A DNA stretch of 64,000 bases from a bacterium (GTDB lineage Bacteria > Auribacterota > Tritonobacteria > UBA1439), in contig JAQUPF010000003.1 in the NCBI GenBank assembly GCA_028716845.1, positions 62,001 through 126,000 of the forward strand, given 5' to 3'. The notes under the pieces were generated by a model. It had not been told where the DNA came from. It ran no database searches and saw only the letters and a program-made list of their open reading frames with translations. Of the stretch, positions 1 to 8,018 are shown piece after piece. Position numbers and translations under genes: made by a program. The first letter of the stretch is position 1. Each line of letters opens with the position of its first letter.

Positions 1-672
1 GACGGTGCGCGCCGCCCCCACGTGGACGACGGCGACCGTGTCCTCCGGGCTCGGCTCCGCCGCCTGCCCGGCCTCGCCGGGGGAGGCCGCGGGCGCGGGT
101 TCGATCGGCGGCGCCTCGGTCCGCATCGCCGCCGCGAATGCGTTCGCGATCGCGACCGAATCGACGCTGATGACCTTCGGGACGAGCTCGAGCGCCTTCA
201 GGAATTCGAGGCGCTCATGGATGACCGACTTCCGGGCGGCGGCCAGCACGACCTTCATGCGGGCGCGGTTCGATTCGGCGGGATCGAGGATGTGGCAGTC
301 GAAGACCGACTCGTCGAGACTGAAGGGGAGGAGCACGTCGGCCTCGTACCTGATGCTCGACCTGAGCTCGTCGGGGTTCATGCGCGGCATTTCCGTCCGG
401 CGGACGATCACCCCCTTCCCGGAGACGGAGACACGGAGGTCGGTGATCTCGAGGCCGATTCTCCCGAGGGATTCCGAGACGACCTGCCTGACGTGGCTGA
501 CGGGGATCGGATCCTCGGAGACCCGCTTGAGGGGGGCGACGGAGGTGAAGAGGAGCGAGAGCCGGTCCGCCGTCCCGCCGACGGCGACGACCTTCACCGA
601 GTGCGCGCCGATGTCGAGGCCGATGGCCTGCCGCGGTTTCCCGGCCTTCCCCCCGAAGAGCGAGAACGCCAT
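1..672 (-). CDS. pilM: Type IV pilus assembly protein PilM, 3' end cut by window edge
   Basis: This is the N-terminal 224 residues of a PilM-type, actin-like ATPase that recruits PilN/O on the cytoplasmic side of the type IV pilus machine. The frame is open from the start to base 1, so the C-terminus and any pilN/pilO genes lie left of the window. The first ATPase motif (IGLDIGAHSVKVV, residues 17-29) is typical, followed by a VSGKGVIVRR segment and an E-A-D-V-L-L-P-F motif seen in PilM. An ATG at 678 is also in frame, but a GAGGGG box sits directly against it and about 7 nt before the ATG at 672, so 672 is preferred. Two tandem pilins lie 4 kb away. Confidence 0.9.
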   Translation of the reverse strand, partial: MAFSLFGGKAGKPRQAIGLDIGAHSVKVVAVGGTADRLSLLFTSVAPLKRVSEDPIPVSHVRQVVSESLGRIGLEITDLRVSVSGKGVIVRRTEMPRMNPDELRSSIRYEADVLLPFSLDESVFDCHILDPAESNRARMKVVLAAARKSVIHERLEFLKALELVPKVISVDSVAIANAFAAAMRTEAPPIEPAPAASPGEAGQAAEPSPEDTVAVVHVGAARTV

Positions 673-736
673 TCGCATCCCCTCGCGCCCGTTGCGGCGT
701 GGGAAGAACCGACCGCGCGGGCATCTCCGGTATCAC

Positions 737-764
737 ATACTATCTATTCCTGCAACCGGAACAA
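737..764 (-). promoter_or_regulatory. Putative promoter for pilM
   Basis: On the minus strand TTGTTC (764-759) and TAGTAT (742-737) are separated by 16 nt, about 60 nt before the pilM start. This is a plausible sigma-70 type match found by eye only. Confidence 0.35.
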
Positions 765-824
765 AGTGTACCTCCGACCGGCGGTGATGTCAAGGAACCG
801 CCCGCGGCGGCGCACCGTGAATAC

Positions 825-1134
825 GAAGAAACAATTCACCACGGATGACCACGGATCAGCACTACAGCCGAAAGTTGAATGTTTAAAGTGAAAAGCGTCG
901 GAGTTTCAGCCGCGGATTGACGCGGATGAGCTTCTTGCGCCACGGAGGACACAGAGGACACGGAGAATGATGGGCCTGATCAGCACTCTATGGTCTCTGT
1001 GATCTCTGTGGCTCGATCAATCCGCGTTCATCCGCGGCAAAGCATATTCCTCTTCCTCGTCACTTTGAACTTTCGACTTTCCACTTTGAACTGTAGTTGC
1101 ATCCGTGAAGATCCGTGGTGAATTGGTTCGTTGT
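825..1134 (-). repeat. Composite intergenic repeat, copy A
   Basis: This is a non-coding stretch made of short near-tandem modules: CGCGGAT units, CACAGAGGA/CACGGAG units, ATCTCTGTG units, an ACTTTGAACTTTCGACTTT block and TGCATCCGTGAAGATCCGTGG. Bases 925 to about 1115 match copy B (from 2699) with only a few mismatches and in the same orientation. It fills most of the 490-base gap between pilM and the next gene. No protein-coding signal is seen in it. Confidence 0.85.
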
Positions 1135-1167
1135 GGCCGCGGCTGGTGGTGCATCGTTCAGGTGCAT

Positions 1168-2643
1168 CTACGGGAACGGGACCGAACGGACGCCGGCCAT
1201 ACCGACATCGCCCTCGCCTTCCTGCTCCATCTCCGGAAACACTCCACGCTTCAGGAAGACGACGGCCGTCCCCGACCGGAAGGCCTGGGACCACTCGGGA
1301 AGCCGGGCGATGACCGGCGCGACGGGGTTCTCCGGATGGAGGAGGATGATCTCGGTCGGGTAGCCGGCGATGAGGTTCCACCAGCGCTCCCCGGCGAAGA
1401 AGAACCTGAAATTGTCGTCGATGACGCGCTCCGGGTACACGGTGTCGTACCTGCCGTCGACCGAAACGAGGACGGTGCCGCCGAGGTGCCAGATGAGGTA
1501 TTCCCCCCAGTCGAACAGGACGGCGCAGTTCCCCGCGATCCCGCGCTCCCCCATCCAGCGGACGGCCGCGACCGGGTACCGGTCCGCGGGGACCACGAGG
1601 GAGAAGGCGGACCTTCCCCTCGCGAGCGGGATCGCCGCCGCGACAACCGCGGCGAGCAGCCACGCCGCCTTCCTGCCCGGTGCGGGCCGGGACGGCCCCT
1701 CCCCTCCCCTCCCGAGGCGCCCGAGCATCGCGGCGAGCGGCTCGGGCATGGCGAAGGACGCGGCGATCGCGAAGAACGGCATGTGCCTGTTGTGGGCGAA
1801 CGCGGCGGCGGCCGCCGCGGCGGCGATGCAGGTGAACCGCCATGGACCCGACGCGCGCGATGCGGCGACGGCGACGATGAAGAAGACGAGGAGGGCCTTG
1901 AAATCGACGAAATCAATGTCCCCCGGCCTGATCGGCGCCCATTCGGGGAGGTACGGTCTCCGGAGGGCGAGCGTCGACGCGAGGAACCGCCAGAGCCCGA
2001 TTCCGTACGGGTTGACGAGCGTGGCCGCCGCCGAGACGGCGAGGACGGCGACCGGGACGAGCGCCCCGCGCGCCTCCCCCCTCCTGAGCGCGTCCGCGCA
2101 CTCGAACGCGGCCCAGACGGCGAGGGCGGCGAGGCCCATCGGGAAGCCGCCGTGGAAGTTCGCCCACGCGAGGAAGACGGCGGGGACGAGGAGGAACCAC
2201 CCGGCCGGCTTCCGCGCGAGGGCGAGGAGGAGAAGGGTGAAGAACAGGTAGCTGAACATCTGCGGCCGGAAGCAGAGGCCGTAGGAGGCGACCGATATCG
2301 CGAGGCCGGCCGCGATGAGATTCCACGGCGGCGCGGCGCGGCGGATGAAATTGGAAATCATGATTCCCATGACGGCGAGGCCCGCGGCGAGGCGCAGGAT
2401 GACGATGCCGCCGCCGCCGAGATGCCGGAAGAGGACGGCGAAGGTCACCTCGGCGAGCCACTCGTGGTTGATCCAGGGGAGGCCGCGGGCGGTGTACGAG
2501 TACGGGTCGAACCGCGGGATCGCGCCATCGCGGAGGATGTCGAGGCCGAACCTGACGTGGCCCCAGAGGTCGGGATCGACCACGTTGTTCGTCAGGCAGA
2601 AGAGGGAGAAGGAGATGAGCAGGACGACGAACGGCAGCCGCAT
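1168..2643 (-). CDS. Polytopic membrane protein, GT-C-like
   Basis: This is a 491-residue, multi-spanning hydrophobic protein. Near the N-terminus, just after the first membrane segment, it carries DPDLWGHVRFG (residues 23-33) and then an I-P-R-F-D-P-Y-S-Y-T and W-I-N-H-E-W-L pattern. That arrangement is shared by a large group of uncharacterised bacterial membrane proteins resembling GT-C glycosyltransferases, in which acidic residues in the first extracytoplasmic loop are functional. The C-terminal part, with a VDGRYDTVYP segment, looks soluble. The ATG at 2643 is chosen because GGAGGG lies about 9 nt upstream; the frame stays open further upstream into repeat sequence. Lipid-linked sugar transfer is an inference; no acceptor can be named. 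Confidence 0.75.
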   Translation of the reverse strand: MRLPFVVLLISFSLFCLTNNVVDPDLWGHVRFGLDILRDGAIPRFDPYSYTARGLPWINHEWLAEVTFAVLFRHLGGGGIVILRLAAGLAVMGIMISNFIRRAAPPWNLIAAGLAISVASYGLCFRPQMFSYLFFTLLLLALARKPAGWFLLVPAVFLAWANFHGGFPMGLAALAVWAAFECADALRRGEARGALVPVAVLAVSAAATLVNPYGIGLWRFLASTLALRRPYLPEWAPIRPGDIDFVDFKALLVFFIVAVAASRASGPWRFTCIAAAAAAAAFAHNRHMPFFAIAASFAMPEPLAAMLGRLGRGGEGPSRPAPGRKAAWLLAAVVAAAIPLARGRSAFSLVVPADRYPVAAVRWMGERGIAGNCAVLFDWGEYLIWHLGGTVLVSVDGRYDTVYPERVIDDNFRFFFAGERWWNLIAGYPTEIILLHPENPVAPVIARLPEWSQAFRSGTAVVFLKRGVFPEMEQEGEGDVGMAGVRSVPFP

Positions 2644-2680
2644 CCCTGGTTGCCCTCCCATGAGGGGATCTTGAACCGAT

Positions 2681-2943
2681 TTACCGCTGATGCACGCGGA
2701 TGAGCTTCTTGCGCCACGGAGGACACAGAGGACACGGAGAATGACGGGCCTGATCAGCACTCTATGGTCTCTGTGATCTCTGTGGCTCGATCAATCCGCG
2801 TTCATCCGCGGCAAAGCATATTCCTCTTCCTCCCCACTTTGAACTTTCAACTTTCCACTTTGAACTGTAGTTGCATCCGTGGGGATCCGTAAGCATTCGT
2901 GGAAATCCGTGGCTATGAGTGCTTGTTTTCGGCTCATTCGCGG
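2681..2943 (-). repeat. Composite intergenic repeat, copy B
   Basis: This copy fills the gap between two divergent membrane-protein genes. About 180 bases are nearly identical to copy A, including the CACGGAGGACACAGAGGA and CTCTGTGATCTCTGTGG modules. It ends with degenerate GGATCCGTAAGCATTCGTGG units some 40 nt before the promoter of the next plus-strand gene. Confidence 0.85.
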
Positions 2944-2982
2944 CAAGGCAATACTCCGCCGCTGCGGATCGCGCCGGACTTG

Positions 2983-2991
2983 TGCTACAGT
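2983..2991 (+). promoter_or_regulatory. Extended -10 promoter element TGCTACAGT
   Basis: TG-C-TACAGT ends 16 nt before the ATG at 3008, which would leave a 5' leader of only about 9 nt. The same nine bases precede the permease gene at 41221. No convincing -35 box is visible. Confidence 0.5.
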
Positions 2992-3007
2992 ACGTTCCGG
3001 ACGCACC

Positions 3008-4825
3008 ATGATGGCCTCCCGGGCGCATTCCATCAAGGGGATTCTCGTCATCGCCGGCCTCGTCTTCACCGCCTTCTCCAACACGCTCGACAACGCCTTC
3101 GTCTGGGACGACGTCCGCATCGTCGCCTCTCACCCGGCGATCCGCCCCCCGCTCCGGCCGCGGGCGATCCTCTCCTCACGCTTCCTTTCGTTCCAGGAGG
3201 ATCCGCGCGCAGAAGACGAATTGCCGTACTGGCGGCCGGTCATCCTCCTCTCCTTCTTCACGGACGCGCGGGCGTGGGGAAGGAACCCGTTCGGCTTCCA
3301 CCTGACGAACGTCTTTATCCATTTCCTCAACGCATCGATCCTCTTCCTCCTCCTCTCGTCCCTCCCCTCGGCGCGGGCGGCTGCACTGCCCGCCTCCCTC
3401 CTCTTCGCCCTCCATCCCCTCCAGGCGAACGCCGTCTCGTACATCTCGGGAAGGACGGACCTGTTCGCGGCGTTCTTTCTCCTCGCCGCGCTCCTCCTTG
3501 CGTTCCGCTCCCGCTCGTTCGGCATCGGCCGGACCGCGATTGGGTCGGTTCTCGTCCTCCTCGCGCTCATGTCCAAGGAGTCCGCGATCGCCGCCCCCCT
3601 CCTCTTCCCCCTCCTCGGACGGCTCGCCGAACCCGGGCGCGGGCGGCGGGGCATCACGATGGCGCTCGCCTCGTGCGGCGCGCTTGCGGTCTATTTCGTC
3701 ATCCGCTCGCTCGCCGGCCTCCCCGCGGGCGGCTGGCTCGCCCGCGCGGGGGCCGTCTCCATCCCGCGCCTCCTCGCCGTCTCGAAAAGTCTCGTGTTAT
3801 ACGCGCGTCTGTTTCTCATTCCGGTCGGCCTTCGGATGGAGCGCTTCATCGGAATCCCGCCGCCCGGCGACCCGCTCGGCATTCTCGCGGCGGCAATTGT
3901 CCTTCTCGCCCTCGCAGCGGCGTTCCGACCGCTCCTCCGCCGCGGCGGCGGGAAGACCGCCCCCCTTTTCTTCTTCTTCTCGCTCGCCGCCCTCCTCCCG
4001 GCGGCCAACATCGTCCCTCTCTACCCGGCGATCGCCGGCCGCCAGATCTTCATCGGGGAGCAGTTCCTCTACCTCCCCCTCGCCGGTCTCGCGCCGCTCG
4101 CGGTCATTCTCTGGGGCGACATCGCCGAGCGGGCGGGGCGCCGGGCCGTCGCCGTCCGGGCGGCGGGCGTTGCCCTGCTCGCCATCCTCGGCCTCCTCGC
4201 GCACAACCATAACGAATACTGGCGCGACGAGGCGGCCTTCTACGGGAGAACGCTCGCGCGCTACCCGGGAAGCGTGCGGATGGCCACCAACCTCGGCCTC
4301 CTCCGCGCGCGGGAGGGGCGGTTCGAGGAGGGCCTCGCCCTCCTCTCCGGCGTCGCCGAGCACAATCCGCGCTCCGCGCGGGCGCACTACAACCTGGGTG
4401 TCGCGTATCTCGGGATGGGGATGACCGACCGAGCGGAGGAGGCACTCCGCGCCTGCCTCGACCTCGAACCCCGGCATCCCGGCGCGAACAGTGCGCTCGG
4501 CGCGCTTGAGATGTCGCGGGACAGGACGGATGAGGCGATCGGGCATTACCGGGCGGCGATCGCCGACTCCCCCCATTTCACGGAGGCGCGGCTGGGTCTC
4601 GCGACGGCGTATTTCAGGCAGGAGCGAGTGGACGAGGCGGCCGCCGCCCTCCGGGAGGCGCTCGCCCTCGATCCGCTCGCGATCGAGGTCCGATACTTCC
4701 TCGCGGTCATCCTCGAGCGACAGGGGCTGCTCGACGATGCGCGGATTGAATACCGCGAGATCCTTCGACGCTATCCGGACTGCGCGCCGGCGGAAGACAG
4801 ATTGCGAGGGATCGAAGGGGACTGA
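3008..4825 (+). CDS. TMTC-like membrane glycosyltransferase with C-terminal TPRs
   Basis: This is a 605-residue protein. About 400 residues form many membrane segments, followed by about five TPR units (residues 420-605; LGLLRAREGRFEEGLALL, YNLGVAYLGMGMTDRAEEAL and so on). Directly after the first membrane helix is N-T-L-D-N-A-F-V-W-D-D (residues 25-35). The acidic pair in this loop is characteristic of GT-C enzymes, and the overall plan (membrane domain plus C-terminal TPR) matches the TMTC/DUF1736 family of O-mannosyltransferases. The start at the MMASRAHS pair is chosen because sequence upstream is repeat-derived and contains the promoter. No strong Shine-Dalgarno is present, consistent with a very short leader. 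The substrate is unknown. Confidence 0.78.
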   Translation: MMASRAHSIKGILVIAGLVFTAFSNTLDNAFVWDDVRIVASHPAIRPPLRPRAILSSRFLSFQEDPRAEDELPYWRPVILLSFFTDARAWGRNPFGFHLTNVFIHFLNASILFLLLSSLPSARAAALPASLLFALHPLQANAVSYISGRTDLFAAFFLLAALLLAFRSRSFGIGRTAIGSVLVLLALMSKESAIAAPLLFPLLGRLAEPGRGRRGITMALASCGALAVYFVIRSLAGLPAGGWLARAGAVSIPRLLAVSKSLVLYARLFLIPVGLRMERFIGIPPPGDPLGILAAAIVLLALAAAFRPLLRRGGGKTAPLFFFFSLAALLPAANIVPLYPAIAGRQIFIGEQFLYLPLAGLAPLAVILWGDIAERAGRRAVAVRAAGVALLAILGLLAHNHNEYWRDEAAFYGRTLARYPGSVRMATNLGLLRAREGRFEEGLALLSGVAEHNPRSARAHYNLGVAYLGMGMTDRAEEALRACLDLEPRHPGANSALGALEMSRDRTDEAIGHYRAAIADSPHFTEARLGLATAYFRQERVDEAAAALREALALDPLAIEVRYFLAVILERQGLLDDARIEYREILRRYPDCAPAEDRLRGIEGD

Positions 4826-4855
4826 TGGACGGGAGGCGGCCGCGGCCGGGGAGCA

Positions 4856-5191
4856 TCAGACGGGTCGATCGTGGATGGTGCAGGTCACCGGCGATCCGAC
4901 CGTGTTGATGTTGCCGTACGTCCCGCCGCCGGGGCAGGTGTCGTCCACGGTCGCGCCCGTCAGATAGTCGTTCAAGACCGTGACGGGGCTGATCGTGTCG
5001 CCGGTCGTCAGCTTCGCCTCCAGCGCGTACTGGGCCTTCGCGGATTCGGTGTGGCGGATCCAGTTCCAGCAGGTGTTCCGCTGGGCGGTGGAGCGCGCCC
5101 TGATGAAGTTCGGCAAGGCGATCGTCGCCAGCAGTCCTATGATCGCGACGACGATCATGATCTCGACCAGCGTGAACCCTCGCCTTCTCAT
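4856..5191 (-). CDS. Type IV pilin-like protein, second of a tandem pair
   Basis: This 111-residue prepilin has a class III leader MRRRG and cleavage before F-T-L-V-E, followed by the hydrophobic helix IMIVVAIIGLLATIALPNF. The short C-terminal domain contains LEAKLTTGDTISP and a disulfide-type CPGGGTY motif with a later cysteine. It is clearly a paralogue of the upstream pilin, and the shared central block is conserved at DNA level too. ATGs at 5194 and 5191 are adjacent; 5191 aligns with the paralogue start. The ribosome site (GGGAAG) is much weaker than that of the first pilin, and a strong hairpin lies just upstream, so it is probably expressed at a lower level. It could be a minor pilin or pseudopilin. 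Confidence 0.88.
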   Translation of the reverse strand: MRRRGFTLVEIMIVVAIIGLLATIALPNFIRARSTAQRNTCWNWIRHTESAKAQYALEAKLTTGDTISPVTVLNDYLTGATVDDTCPGGGTYGNINTVGSPVTCTIHDRPV

Positions 5192-5206
5192 CATCTTCCC
5201 ATGATT

Positions 5207-5267
5207 GAAGGGGCGGCGCGTCGCCGCGCCGCCCCTTCGCCGTTCCGAACGCACCTCACGTGCGTTC
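5207..5267 (-). promoter_or_regulatory. Double hairpin between the two pilin genes
   Basis: There are two perfect inverted repeats. One is an 8-bp stem at 5247-5254/5260-5267. The other is a GC-rich 14-bp stem at 5207-5220/5225-5238 with a 4-nt loop. Neither is followed by a T-run on the minus strand. They lie between the stop of the first pilin and the ribosome site of the second, which suggests an RNA processing, stability or attenuation element. Confidence 0.65.
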
Positions 5268-5277
5268 AGTCAGATTA

Positions 5278-5613
5278 TCAGCTCGGCCTTCCGTGCGTGC
5301 CGCACTCGACCGGCGTGCCGACGTTGGGGATGTTCACGTAGGTTCCCCCGCCGGGGCACGTGTCCGTCACCGTCAGGTTCGTGAGGTAATCGTTCAGAAC
5401 GGTGCTCGGGCTGATCGTGTCACCCGTCGTCAGCTTCGCCTCCAGGGCGTACTGGTCCTTCGCGCCGTCGAACTGCCGGACGTTGTTCCAGCAGCTGTTC
5501 TGCTGCGTCGTGGCGCGAGCCCTGATGAAGTTCGGGATGGCGATGGCCGCCAGGAGCCCGATGATCGCGACGACGATCATGATCTCGACCAGCGTGAATC
5601 CGCGCTTCCTCAT
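5278..5613 (-). CDS. Type IV pilin, probable major pilin
   Basis: This 111-residue prepilin begins MRKRG, with the cleavage site before FTLVEIMIVVAIIGLLAAIA. The polymerising helix continues to PNFIRARATTQQNSC. The globular part has CPGGGTY and paired cysteines. It belongs to the short pilin/pseudopilin family common in Planctomycetes-Lentisphaerae-Omnitrophota type genomes. A near-perfect ribosome site (AAAGGAGGTGA) fixes the start. It has a long AT-rich upstream region with a palindrome, unlike the rest of this GC-rich window, which suggests strong or regulated expression. The partner pilM is about 4.6 kb to the left. Confidence 0.92.
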   Translation of the reverse strand: MRKRGFTLVEIMIVVAIIGLLAAIAIPNFIRARATTQQNSCWNNVRQFDGAKDQYALEAKLTTGDTISPSTVLNDYLTNLTVTDTCPGGGTYVNIPNVGTPVECGTHGRPS

Positions 5614-5643
5614 ATTTCACCTCCTTTCAGAAGCGTTTGCGAT

Positions 5644-5669
5644 ATGGAATAGAGCATGATCTATTCCAT
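5644..5669. promoter_or_regulatory. Perfect 10-bp palindrome upstream of the pilin
   Basis: ATGGAATAGA and TCTATTCCAT are exact reverse complements separated by 6 nt, 31 nt before the pilin start. The site could be a dimeric regulator operator or a hairpin in the 5' leader. Confidence 0.6.
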
Positions 5670-5830
5670 GTTTCCTATTATTTATTATTTCATATTCATT
5701 TCATTAAGAACATGTTATGGCATATGATAATGATTATTTTCTTTATTGCCCGGCACGAATATTCGCATATTTGCCAATCTGCCTCTAATCCTTTGCATTC
5801 CTGCAAAAACTAATGAAGGTTGCTTTGCCG
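5670..5830 (-). promoter_or_regulatory. AT-rich promoter/leader region of the pilin operon
   Basis: This stretch is strikingly AT-rich against a background of about 70% GC, with many TATT/AATAAT runs. Several possible -10 boxes exist and I cannot choose one. No open frame in it looks coding. Confidence 0.4.
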
Positions 5831-5864
5831 CAGAAGAAGACGAACCACCAGCCGCTGCCACAAC

Positions 5865-6165
5865 GAACCACTTCACCACGGATCTTCACGGATGCAACTA
5901 CAGTTCAAAGTGGAAAGTCGAAAGTTCAAAGCGGCGAGGAAGAGGAATATGCTTTGCCGCGGATGAACGCGGATTGATCGAGCCACAGAGATCACAGAGA
6001 CCATAGAGTGCCGATCAGGCCCGTCATTCTCCGTGTCCTCTGTGTCCTCCGTGGCGCAAGAAGCTCATCCGCGTCAATCCGCGGCAGAAACTTCTTCTTC
6101 CGGCTGCAATCAGATCCGTGAATATCCGTAATGATCAGTGGTTATCCGTGGTGAATTTGTTCTTC
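5865..6165 (+). repeat. Composite intergenic repeat, copy C
   Basis: It holds the same modules as copies A and B in opposite orientation: ACGGATCTTCACGGATGCAA, AGTTCAAAGTGGAAAGTCGA, CCGCGGATGAACGCGGATT, CACAGAGATCACAGAGACC and GTGTCCTCTGTGTCCTCCGT, then GTGAATATCCGTAATGATC. It lies between the divergent pilin and phosphorylase genes and ends about 20 nt before the phosphorylase promoter. Confidence 0.85.
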
Positions 6166-6183
6166 ATGGTTTGTTCTTCACGA

Positions 6184-6213
6184 TTGACGCTCGCCCGCGG
6201 CCGCCGCTATACT
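6184..6213 (+). promoter_or_regulatory. Promoter of the phosphorylase gene
   Basis: TTGACG (6184-6189) and TATACT (6208-6213) have an 18-nt spacer, 26 nt before the start codon. This is one of the best sigma-70 matches in the window. Confidence 0.7.
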
Positions 6214-6239
6214 GGCGGCACACAGGCCGGGAGGGAACC

Positions 6240-7547
6240 ATGCGACCGTACGAGATCATCCTGAAGAAGCGGGACGGCAAGCGCCTCGAGGACGCCGAGA
6301 TCGAGTTCATGATCCGCGAGTACACTGCCGGGAACATACCCGACTACCAGATGGCGGCGTTCCTGATGGCGATCTTCATCCGCGGCATGGCGTCGGACGA
6401 GACAACCGCCCTCACGATGGCGATGCTCCATTCCGGCGACGTCATCGACCTCTCCGGCATCGGCAGGAAGACCGTGGACAAACACTCCACCGGCGGTGTC
6501 GGCGACAAGACGAGCCTCGTCCTCGCCCCGATCGTCGCGGCGAGCGGCATCCCCGTCCCCATGATGAGCGGCCGCGGCCTCGGCCACAGCGGCGGGACGC
6601 TCGACAAGCTGGAATCAATCCCCGGCTTCCGCACCGACCTCACCGAGAAGGAGTTCGCGGACGCGGTCCGGGAGGTCGGCCTGGCGATCATCGGCCAGAC
6701 CCGATCCCTCGCCCCCGCCGACAAGAAGATCTACATGCTCCGGGACGTCACCGGCACCGTGGACAGCATCCCCCTCATCTGCGGCAGCATCATGAGCAAG
6801 AAGCTCGCCGCCGGCCCCGACGCCTTCGTCTTCGACATCAAGACCGGCGTCGGCGCCTTCATGAGCACGATGGAGCTCGCCGAGGAGCTCGCGCGCACGA
6901 TGAACGCCGTCGCGGCGAACGCCGGCAAGGACGTCGTGACGCTCATCAGCGACATGAACCAGCCGCTCGGCTCCGCCATCGGGAACGCCCTCGAGATCCG
7001 CGAGACCATCGCGGCCCTCGAGGGGAACATCCCGCCGGACCTGAAGGAGCTCGTCCTCTCCCTCGCCGCCTGGATGATGGTCTTCGGCGGCGCGGCGCGC
7101 ACGCCGGAGGAGGGCCGCGCCCTCGCCGAGAAGAACCTCACCGGCGGCAAGGGCCTCGAGGCGTTCCGGAAGATGGTGGCGCGCCAGGGGGGGAACCCGG
7201 AGGTCGTAGACGACCCCGACATCCTGCCGACGGCCGCCCACACCGAGGAGATCCGATCCCCGCGCGACGGATACGTCACCGCCGCCCACGCCCTCGAGAT
7301 CGGCCTCTGCAGCGTCGCCCTCGGGGCGGGCAGGGAGAACGTGGACTCGAAGATCGACATGGCCGTCGGCTTCCTCATGAACAAGAAGATCGGCGACGCC
7401 GTGAAGAAGGGCGAGAGCCTGCTGACCGTCCACTACAACGACCCGGCGAAGCTCGCGGCCGTGAAGGACCGGCTCCTCGAGGCGTTCACCGTGGGCGACC
7501 GGCCCGTGGGGCGGCCCCCGATGGTGCACAAGGTCATTAGGCCCTGA
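6240..7547 (+). CDS. pdp: Pyrimidine-nucleoside phosphorylase
   Basis: This 435-residue enzyme of the NP-II family splits thymidine/uridine with phosphate to give the base and (deoxy)ribose 1-phosphate in pyrimidine salvage. The N-terminus KKRDGKRLEDAEIEFMI, the phosphate-binding K-H-S-T-G-G-V-G-D-K and the family signature S-G-R-G-L-G-H-S-G-G-T-L-D-K-L-E-S are all present. Length and N-terminus resemble the Gram-positive Pdp branch more than E. coli DeoA. The start follows GGGAGGG, and a promoter and a strong terminator bracket it as a single-gene unit. Confidence 0.95.
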   Translation: MRPYEIILKKRDGKRLEDAEIEFMIREYTAGNIPDYQMAAFLMAIFIRGMASDETTALTMAMLHSGDVIDLSGIGRKTVDKHSTGGVGDKTSLVLAPIVAASGIPVPMMSGRGLGHSGGTLDKLESIPGFRTDLTEKEFADAVREVGLAIIGQTRSLAPADKKIYMLRDVTGTVDSIPLICGSIMSKKLAAGPDAFVFDIKTGVGAFMSTMELAEELARTMNAVAANAGKDVVTLISDMNQPLGSAIGNALEIRETIAALEGNIPPDLKELVLSLAAWMMVFGGAARTPEEGRALAEKNLTGGKGLEAFRKMVARQGGNPEVVDDPDILPTAAHTEEIRSPRDGYVTAAHALEIGLCSVALGAGRENVDSKIDMAVGFLMNKKIGDAVKKGESLLTVHYNDPAKLAAVKDRLLEAFTVGDRPVGRPPMVHKVIRP

Positions 7548-7599
7548 AAAGAATTGCACGCGACGAATGGCGGCTGTTCGTCGCGTACAATTCTTTTTT
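7547..7599 (+). terminator. Rho-independent terminator after pdp
   Basis: A long stem pairs AAAAGAATTG-CA-CGCGACGAA (7547-7567) with TTCGTCGCG-TA-CAATTCTTTT (7577-7597), followed by a T-run. It starts at the stop codon. Confidence 0.9.
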
Positions 7600-7654
7600 C
7601 CGCTTGCCCCCGCCGCCGATCCTCTTAAAGTGGGGAGGAGGGGCAGACGAACCA

Positions 7655-7912
7655 CGAGCCACGGATTTCCACGGATGCTTACGGATCCCCACGGATGCAA
7701 CTACAGTTCAAAGTGGAAAGTTGAAAGTTCAAAGCCCAGTCCCTTTCGGCTGCCTTCTCATCCGCAGTGATCTGCGTTCATCTGCGGCAAACCACCGTTC
7801 CTCTCCGCTGCCCTCTCATCCGCGGTAATCCGCGGCAATCCGCGGCAAAAACACCGTTCCTTTCGGCTGCCTTCTCATCCGCGATAATCCGCGTCAATCC
7901 GCGGTGAATTCT
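7655..7912 (+). repeat. Composite intergenic repeat, copy D
   Basis: It carries the ACGGATGCAACTACAGTTCA and AAAGTGGAAAGTTGAAAGTT modules. These are followed by three rounds of a TCGGCTGCCTTCTCATCCGC / GATAATCCGCGTCAATCCGC unit, an internal expansion not seen in the other copies. It fills the gap between pdp and the next plus-strand gene. Confidence 0.8.
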
Positions 7913-7958
7913 TTCTTTGTGTTCGGCTTTGGCCTTGAACTTCGGGCTGTCTTTGCGC

Positions 7959-7987
7959 TTGCATCCGGGCCCGCCCCGTGGTACCGT
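7959..7987 (+). promoter_or_regulatory. Putative promoter of the HhH protein gene
   Basis: TTGCAT (7959-7964) and TACCGT (7982-7987) have a 17-nt spacer, and TGG precedes the -10 box. The start codon is 32 nt downstream. Confidence 0.45.
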
Positions 7988-8018
7988 TCCCCACAGTGAG
8001 GGAAAGGAGGTGTGTCGC

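Noticed and set aside
825-8018. Composite repeats as a CRISPR array or insertion sequence
   Set aside because: Units are 7-10 nt and contiguous without equal-length spacers; there is no cas gene, transposase frame or terminal inverted repeat.
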